NCBI GenBank assembly: GCA_004802725.1
Contig: SGPM01000368.1
Span: forward strand, 1 to 25,732
Source of the DNA: Antrodiella citrinella
Taxonomy: Eukaryota > Basidiomycota > Agaricomycetes > Polyporales > Steccherinaceae
Direction of reading: 5' to 3'
Length of the DNA: 25,732 nucleotides
The notes beneath the pieces were generated by a model. The model did no database searches, had not been told where the DNA came from, and saw only the letters and a list, made by a program, of their open reading frames with translations. Below, in pieces: positions 20,837-25,732 of this stretch (its first letter is position 1; every line of letters begins with the position of its first letter). Position numbers and translations under genes: made by a program.

Positions 20837-21414
20837 ATGGACCGCTACGACCTGACCAACCACCACTCCTCCTCGCTCGAACGAACCGCGCTCTGGGTGG
20901 AAGCGCAATCCCAAGAGTCTTACGAAGACACATCTCCGCCACCCTCGCCGTCCTCCTCAGACATGAGGACCTCATCCAACTCCCCACCCTCCAACCGCAC
21001 GACGGCCTCCTCCGAGCAGTCGATATCCAGCACGTCGCGCCGCAGGGGACCGCCACCTTCGCCGTCACCCGCCAGTACCATGCGCCTGTTCCCTACCACA
21101 GTCCCCAGCAGCTCCAACGTGCACAGCACATCGAATCAACGGCAGCTGCCGTTCCCCCAGAGCCCTCCGGGAATGGGCTTCCCTATGATGCTGGAGGTCG
21201 TTCCGCCGAGAGCAGAAGCTGAGCGAAGCCAGAGTAAGGTAAGCATTCCAGTGACCGGAGGCTACGCACATGGGAATATGGGGGCTATGCTGACGTCCTA
21301 TGCTGCTATTGTCTCCAGGCCCCGAGACCGTCCTTCCAGAAGAAACGAAGGCCGTCTTTGCTGAACAGAATTACATCCTTGGGCGACTGGAAGAGGGATG
21401 ACAACAGCAAATGA
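20837..21414 (+). CDS. Small Ser/Pro-rich hypothetical protein, 165 aa
   Basis: Two exons, 20837-21238 and 21319-21414 (498 nt), around an 80-bp GTAAGC..CAG intron joined in phase. Residues 25-120 are dominated by Ser, Pro and Thr with SPPPSPSSS and PPPSPSPAS runs, giving many possible proline-directed phosphorylation sites and suggesting disorder. The second exon adds a basic tail (PSFQKKRRPSLLNRITSLGD) that could serve as a nuclear-localisation or membrane-binding patch; its RRPS is a good basic-directed kinase consensus. Keeping the intron shifts frame and extends a different tail. No domain or family was recognised. Confidence 0.6.
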
Positions 21415-21916
21415 GGTGGCAGATGGTCAGCGCCAGGAAGGAGGTGCGTAGCTTGCAGTGGCACGGCCCAGTCATGCTATTTATCGCGCAACGCGATATT
21501 TATATACATCATGGACATTTGGAGACGGCATATATCATCTGTGGGGGGGTAACAGTTCCAGAGTCGGTTTGTTGCATTCTATGTTATTGTTGTCAGTGCT
21601 TTAGCCATGTCAAGATCATTCGAGGTTGTACCATGTATGTGATCTCCGCGAGTCGTTGATAGTCATCGTCTACCGTACATTCGGGGAGTGCTATGTATCG
21701 TCGGGAATGGTCTAGATCGGGGTGAGATATGGAGGAACAAGTTAGGAACAAGCGAAGCTCCAAGAACAGTCGAACGAGCAAAAATACATTAGTGTCCCTG
21801 GGGTTAGGGTTCAAACGAGAATACGCGAAACGTACAAAACTCTAATAGCTACATACAGGATGTCCGATTTCGTCAAGGAATAGAAGGAACAAATCGTGAA
21901 CATTGTCTGCGTACAA
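21415..21916. other. Convergent intergenic region, no gene seen
   Basis: It holds the 3' flanks of the Ser/Pro-rich gene (plus) and of the first CxCxxC/DUF6699 gene (minus). One short telomere-like string, ggttagggtt at 21802-21811, is present. Nothing else was recognised. Confidence 0.4.
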
Positions 21917-23084
21917 TCAGTCTGACTCCGAGGTGTCCGACAGAAAGTGTACCGCTGGGCGACGATAATCGTACTTCTCCCGAACGCCCAGATTCAAATA
22001 CCAATGGCCATCCGCGGTGTAGGCAAACCACATACCGGAGAACCACCTCCACACTCCTAAGCAGTCCGCTCTGCAGTAGAGCTTCGGCCGTGTGGTGATA
22101 TCTGCTCGTCGGATACGATCCCTCGCAAACGCGGCTAACCGCAAGTTCGGAGGAAGGTTCATGCCCTCTTGGATCTGGATGATATTATTGACTTCGTAAT
22201 CCGTAAGAGCAGTATTGAGGAAGGTGTGAACAGCGACCAGTACGTCCTGTACAGTGACGACCCTCTTCTGGATACGGATGGGGCTCCAGAGCGATCCGAA
22301 CGAACCAATGCTGGCAACGATGGTCATATGGCTGCATGGGGGTTGGGTAGCTGGTGCGCTGAGGGTTGCTGGGTCGAGCAGATTGTGGCTGAATATTCCG
22401 CCATGATAAGACACTTTCGTGGCAGTGGATGGGTCTGTCGACATGTCCCAATCAATCAGAGGTCGAGAATTACTGAAAGGATTCACGACGAGGGTGGGTG
22501 CAAGCAGGACGGGCACGCCTGGGATAGGTTTTCGAGGCCACTTGAATCTGAAGTTTGAGGGTGCCCGACCAGGTAATGGCCAGCCACCAGTGATAGCGTA
22601 GATCGCGCGCATGTCCGCAGAGTTCATGGAGATGCAGGGGTGGCGCCCAGTCATAGGATGAGCCTCGTACGGCATCATCTGACGCACCATTCGCTGCACG
22701 AATTGTTCACCAGCAGACGACCAGTGTGAGTCGGGGTGGGACCGGATAGCCTGATCTTGCTTTGAATCTGGCCTTCGCCGATCCTCCAGAGGTGTTTGGA
22801 CATAGCGTGAAGTAGCGAAGCTTGGACGCCGCGGCGGCTTCTTAGGTGTCCACCACGATGGTGAGTCCCGCTAAGTGGACTTGTCAAAATCCGCACCTAC
22901 TGAAGCATCGTGATAGTCGTACCTGCTCGTTTCGTTTCAGAGTCGGTTGGATGATGCGGACGTGTCGCATGTGTTTGCACCGATGACAGTAGCATCCTTG
23001 TGGATGCTCTTCATCGCTGGTATCGCTGCCACGCGCGGAGCGGGAGGAATCATATCCGTTGTCTATACAGATTGTGTAGGTCAT
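21917..23084 (-). CDS. DUF6699-like protein with N-terminal CxCxxC motif (copy A)
   Basis: Two exons on minus, 23084-22923 and 22870-21917 (1116 nt, 371 aa), around a 52-bp GTACGA..TAG intron, phase 0. The acceptor at 22871 was chosen because an in-frame TAG directly precedes it. Exon 1 carries DEEHPQGCYCHRCKHMR with Cys31, Cys33 and Cys36 (CxCxxC), a possible metal-binding knuckle. Residues 55-190 are a polar, Pro/Arg-rich linker. The C-terminal part fits the DUF6699 pattern: RPLIDWDMSTDPSTA (W195), HMTIVASI, VVTVQDVLVAVHTFL (about 258-272), then RADCLGVWRWFSGMWF and a final W-Y-L-N-L strand. Function is unknown. It shares the N-terminal Cys motif and the terminal DCLG...WF.....F pattern with copy B immediately upstream on the same strand, so the two are tandem paralogs. 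Confidence 0.75.
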
Positions 23085-23824
23085 TGCGTGAGTTGAAAAT
23101 GTGAATTGTAAAAGGTTGTCTCGACACGAGGTGAGAAGTCGATGTAAGAGATTAAACCGATCGACGGCGAGAGAAGGTCTAGAAGTAGTAAGAGGAAAAT
23201 TGTCTCGATCAACAAGACAGCCGTTTGATAGGAAGCGTGAACAGACATACCAGACACACCAGGAGTCGTCACCATTTGAAGTGTTTCTGAAGCTTCGCCA
23301 CAGTACACTGTTTGGACCGTACTCTCACGTCATCACGTCACCACCTTGTACAGCGCAACGATGCGCTCCGTCGTTGCCAGTGCTCTGGCCATCGAGCGAG
23401 AGAGAACAATAAGTCGGAGATGAGAGACAACAACCATGACGCATTGAGTTGGCTTGACGCTGAAGATTGTGGGTGCCTATCGTGTCCGAGTTTTGTCAGT
23501 TGAGAATACAATAAGTAAGGACTCATGCATCATAACGTCCCACTGACAACTGAGCACCAGACGACGATCAAGACTTGACTCACTGTTTCAAAAACAATGA
23601 TGCATAAAAGCTGCTCGAGGTCGATCAGCAATCTGACTATACAGAGCGGGGATGTGATACAGAGCAGGTGACAGTGAACATAGACAACTTGGACCCACCA
23701 ACGGAAAAAAAAGATCACAGAGAAATCGTAAATCATGATAGCCTCAACAAGGCTCCCGACAGCGACAGACCGCCGCCCCACAGCCAGCATGGTGGGCGTT
23801 GTGATTGACGTTGACGACTGGCAT
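23085..23824. other. Spacer between the two tandem DUF6699-like genes
   Basis: It contains the promoter region of copy A and the 3' flank of copy B. A 106-codon minus-strand ORF (23850-23530) covers much of it, but its translation is hydrophobic and unpatterned, and it starts inside copy B in another frame. No RNA gene or repeat was recognised. Confidence 0.4.
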
Positions 23825-25268
23825 TTACCAGGGGGTTTTTTGTCGACCATATAAGGTCAACCAAAACCTGTTGGCATACGACGTGAATGTCAAACACCCG
23901 AACCACCGCTGTCTCGTTCCCAAGCAGTCAATCCGACGGAGGGGTCCCCTCTCCCGGACTGACCTGATGTCTAGCGACACACGACCTCGCTCCTTTCTGG
24001 CATGCTCCAAAGTCTCGTAAGGGAAACCGGAATACTGCCGCGCAATTTCCAACTTCTTTTTGACATCCTCAATCTCATGGTCGAGCAGGGGCGTATGCAA
24101 GAAGTCGTATATGGCCCAGAATATGTCGGCGGTGGTGATGGACTTGTCTTGCTTGATGATGATATTTGACCACAAGGCCCCCACACCCATTGGCTCCTCC
24201 GGACCGGCAGGAATGATGATCTCTATGTGCCTCACAGGAGGGTCGGTCGCTCCGTCGCTGAACTTGTCCGTCAAGCTCGTGACGATGCCCGTCCCTGACA
24301 TGCGCTTGGCCGTGGTCGGGGGCAACGACATATCCCACTTAATGTGGGGCATGTTGATATCGGCGGGATTGGGGATAAGCCACGGACATAGCTCTACCGG
24401 CGAGACTCTGCTACGATGTACATTGATAGGTTTCTGGGGAGTCATGCCGTAGGGCATGTAACTTGGTGTGGCCGGAAACTGATATGGAGTCGAGACCATG
24501 AAAGCGGGTACTGAGGTACCAGGCACATTATAAGCATAATGACCAGACGACTACGAGACGAGGTCAATCGCAATGTTTTGTGACGATGAATAGAGCACGT
24601 ACAACGACTTGAGGCTTAGGCATTGCTTGAGGTGCTTGCGGGGTATGGGGAAAGCTACCATGGAGAGCGGTAGGTGCCGGACCTGGCGTTGCGCGGTGAC
24701 CCAAAGTAGGCTGCCCATACATGCCACCAGGTACGTAAACGGAAGGATCGGGCTCATGTACATGTACCGCGGGTCTCCGTCGGTGATGATTTGCATGATG
24801 ACGGGGAGCATTTTGGGGGCGAAGGATCCCTCGACCGGGGACTACGGTACGGTGATGCGGGGAATGGATGTCGTCGTCATCCTTGTTCTCTGAGTGTCCT
24901 TCGTAAGGTCTTACAGAAGCTCTCGCCGGAGGGCCTTGAAGACAAATATCGCACCAACATCCCCTTGGATGAACACCGTCCTCGTCCATCACTATCCATT
25001 GACCCGTCGTCTCGGACCGTACCCAGTGATGAGTGAGTTCACGGGGAGCTGCTTGGGTGTGATGGCCATGGTTATGGTGATGATTATGGGTGGCATGAGT
25101 GGTGTGATGATCGTGGTGATGACTACGAGGAGCATGAGGAGCATGAGAGGCATGATGGCCATAGTGTTGTTGGCCAGCGAGTTCAGCTGGAGGACCTGCG
25201 AGACAGGCAAGACATGTACAGTCTGCTAGATGCCGCGTACCATTTTCGTCCGAGTACACCCAAGCCAT
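23825..25268 (-). CDS. DUF6699-like protein with two CxCxxC motifs and a His-rich segment (copy B)
   Basis: Two exons on minus, 25268-24603 and 24550-23825 (1392 nt, 463 aa), joined in phase across a 52-bp GTACGT..TAG intron. The first ATG of the frame is at 25268. Residues 13-28 (HLADCTCLACLAGPPA; Cys17, 19, 22) and 100-116 (HPRGCWCDICLQGPPAR; Cys104, 106, 109) are internal repeats of the same motif, CxCxxCxxGPPA. Between them residues 36-71 hold a dense His run (SHHHDHHTTHATHNHHH), and another His-rich stretch precedes the domain. The DUF6699-like core has HIKWDMSLPPTTA (W294), HIEIIIPAG and ITTADIFWAIYDFLHTPLL (about 360-378), and it ends RRIDCLGTRQRWFGCLTF. The Cys/His content suggests metal binding, but this is untested; function unknown. 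Confidence 0.78.
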
Positions 25269-25584
25269 CGTCCTGTAAGTTCTAACGAACACCCCTGCAG
25301 ATGAATAACGTTACGTTCGTCGTCGACCGGAGATGACCTTCTTGCTTACCTCAAGGGCAACAATATGAGATAGGGGGGAGTATCACTGTAGCAATACAAC
25401 GCAAAGTGAGGGGATTAAGGCAAGATGTACACCAGCTTTCTTGTGGGCAAGGGTGCGCGCCACAGTTGGGCTGATTCCGACCCGGGCGTAAAGCTAATCA
25501 ACGCAGGATCAGGGCCGGAGTCCGCGACAACGGTCAGGACAAAAGGAGGACCCTGGAAAACTCCGCCAAATGCCTCTTCCCGAT
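25269..25584. other. 5' flank of copy B, no gene seen
   Basis: It presumably holds the promoter of copy B. A splice-acceptor-like cttacag lies just upstream of the ATG on minus, so a 5' UTR intron is possible. No plus-strand gene was recognised. Confidence 0.35.
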
Positions 25585-25690
25585 CCCGACAAAAATGGGC
25601 CAAAAATCCCGGAAGGCCTGTGTCAGGTCCCGACAAATGGGAGGTCGATCGGCCGAAGGCCTGTGTCGCCGTCCCGACAAAAATATGCCT
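25585..25690. repeat. 44-bp tandem repeat, two full copies and a partial third
   Basis: Units begin with cccgacaaa at 25585, 25629 and 25673, an exact 44-bp period. The shared phrase gaaggcctgtgtc occurs at 25612-25624 and 25655-25667. The middle of the unit differs between copies. The period is not a multiple of three, so it is not a protein repeat. The array continues towards the window edge and may belong to a minisatellite or a mobile-element end. Confidence 0.7.
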
Positions 25691-25732
25691 CCAAGATGGG
25701 TGTCCACATATTTCCCTTGGAAAAAAAGTGAA

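Noticed and set aside
23530..23850. Hydrophobic minus-strand ORF of 106 codons between the DUF6699 genes
   Set aside because: It begins inside copy B in another frame; composition is unpatterned and T-rich.
25415..25636. Minus ORF of 73 codons at the window end
   Set aside because: It runs through the 44-bp repeat, whose period is not a multiple of three, so the frame is not maintained between units.
1..25732. CRISPR array, prokaryotic operon or defence system
   Set aside because: The DNA is eukaryotic with spliced genes; no regularly spaced repeat array with unique spacers was seen.

Overview
The window looks like nuclear DNA of a mushroom-forming basidiomycete (Agaricomycetes-like). Genes are split by many short GT..AG introns, mostly 46-65 bp. 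The recognisable products fit this assignment: a fungal AP-3 beta subunit, a GH5 beta-glucanase start, an arrestin-like protein, DUF6699-type proteins and a fungal kinase-like protein. No bacterial or organellar signal was seen. All gene models were spliced by eye. In each complete model the exon lengths sum to a multiple of three, which is an internal check but not proof of expression.

Layout. (1) 1-3357: a head-to-head pair, the 5' end of a GH5 glucan beta-1,3-glucosidase-like gene on minus, cut by the window edge, and a nine-exon AP-3 beta-adaptin gene on plus. (2) 4.8-9.5 kb: an accessory-looking block with a small unknown protein on minus, a six-exon protein-kinase-like gene, and a short truncated paralog of that kinase. 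The truncated kinase runs tail-to-tail into a truncated TVP38/TMEM64 (DedA/VTT) membrane-protein gene on minus. The two broken reading frames overlap by 31 bp, which looks like a rearrangement breakpoint. (3) 9.5-13.3 kb: gene-poor, with orphan ORFs and possible coding relics. (4) 13.4-14.8 kb: a DUF6699 protein with a long Ser/Pro-rich leader. (5) 15.5-16 kb: a possible broken ORF and an intron-containing tRNA-Thr(AGT) on minus. (6) 16.1-21.4 kb: three plus-strand genes, namely a 624-aa unknown helical protein, an arrestin-domain protein with a telomere-like motif just upstream, and a small Ser/Pro-rich protein. (7) 21.9-25.3 kb: two tandem minus-strand paralogs, each with a CxCxxC motif near the N-terminus and a C-terminal DUF6699-like domain; one also has a His-rich segment. 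(8) 25.58 kb to the end: a 44-bp tandem repeat running towards the window edge.

Housekeeping functions (AP-3 sorting, arrestin-like adaptor, cell-wall glucan hydrolysis, tRNA) are interleaved with lineage-specific families (DUF6699, kinase-like). The most original signals are the CxCxxC/His-rich DUF6699 pair and the double-truncation junction near position 9,010.
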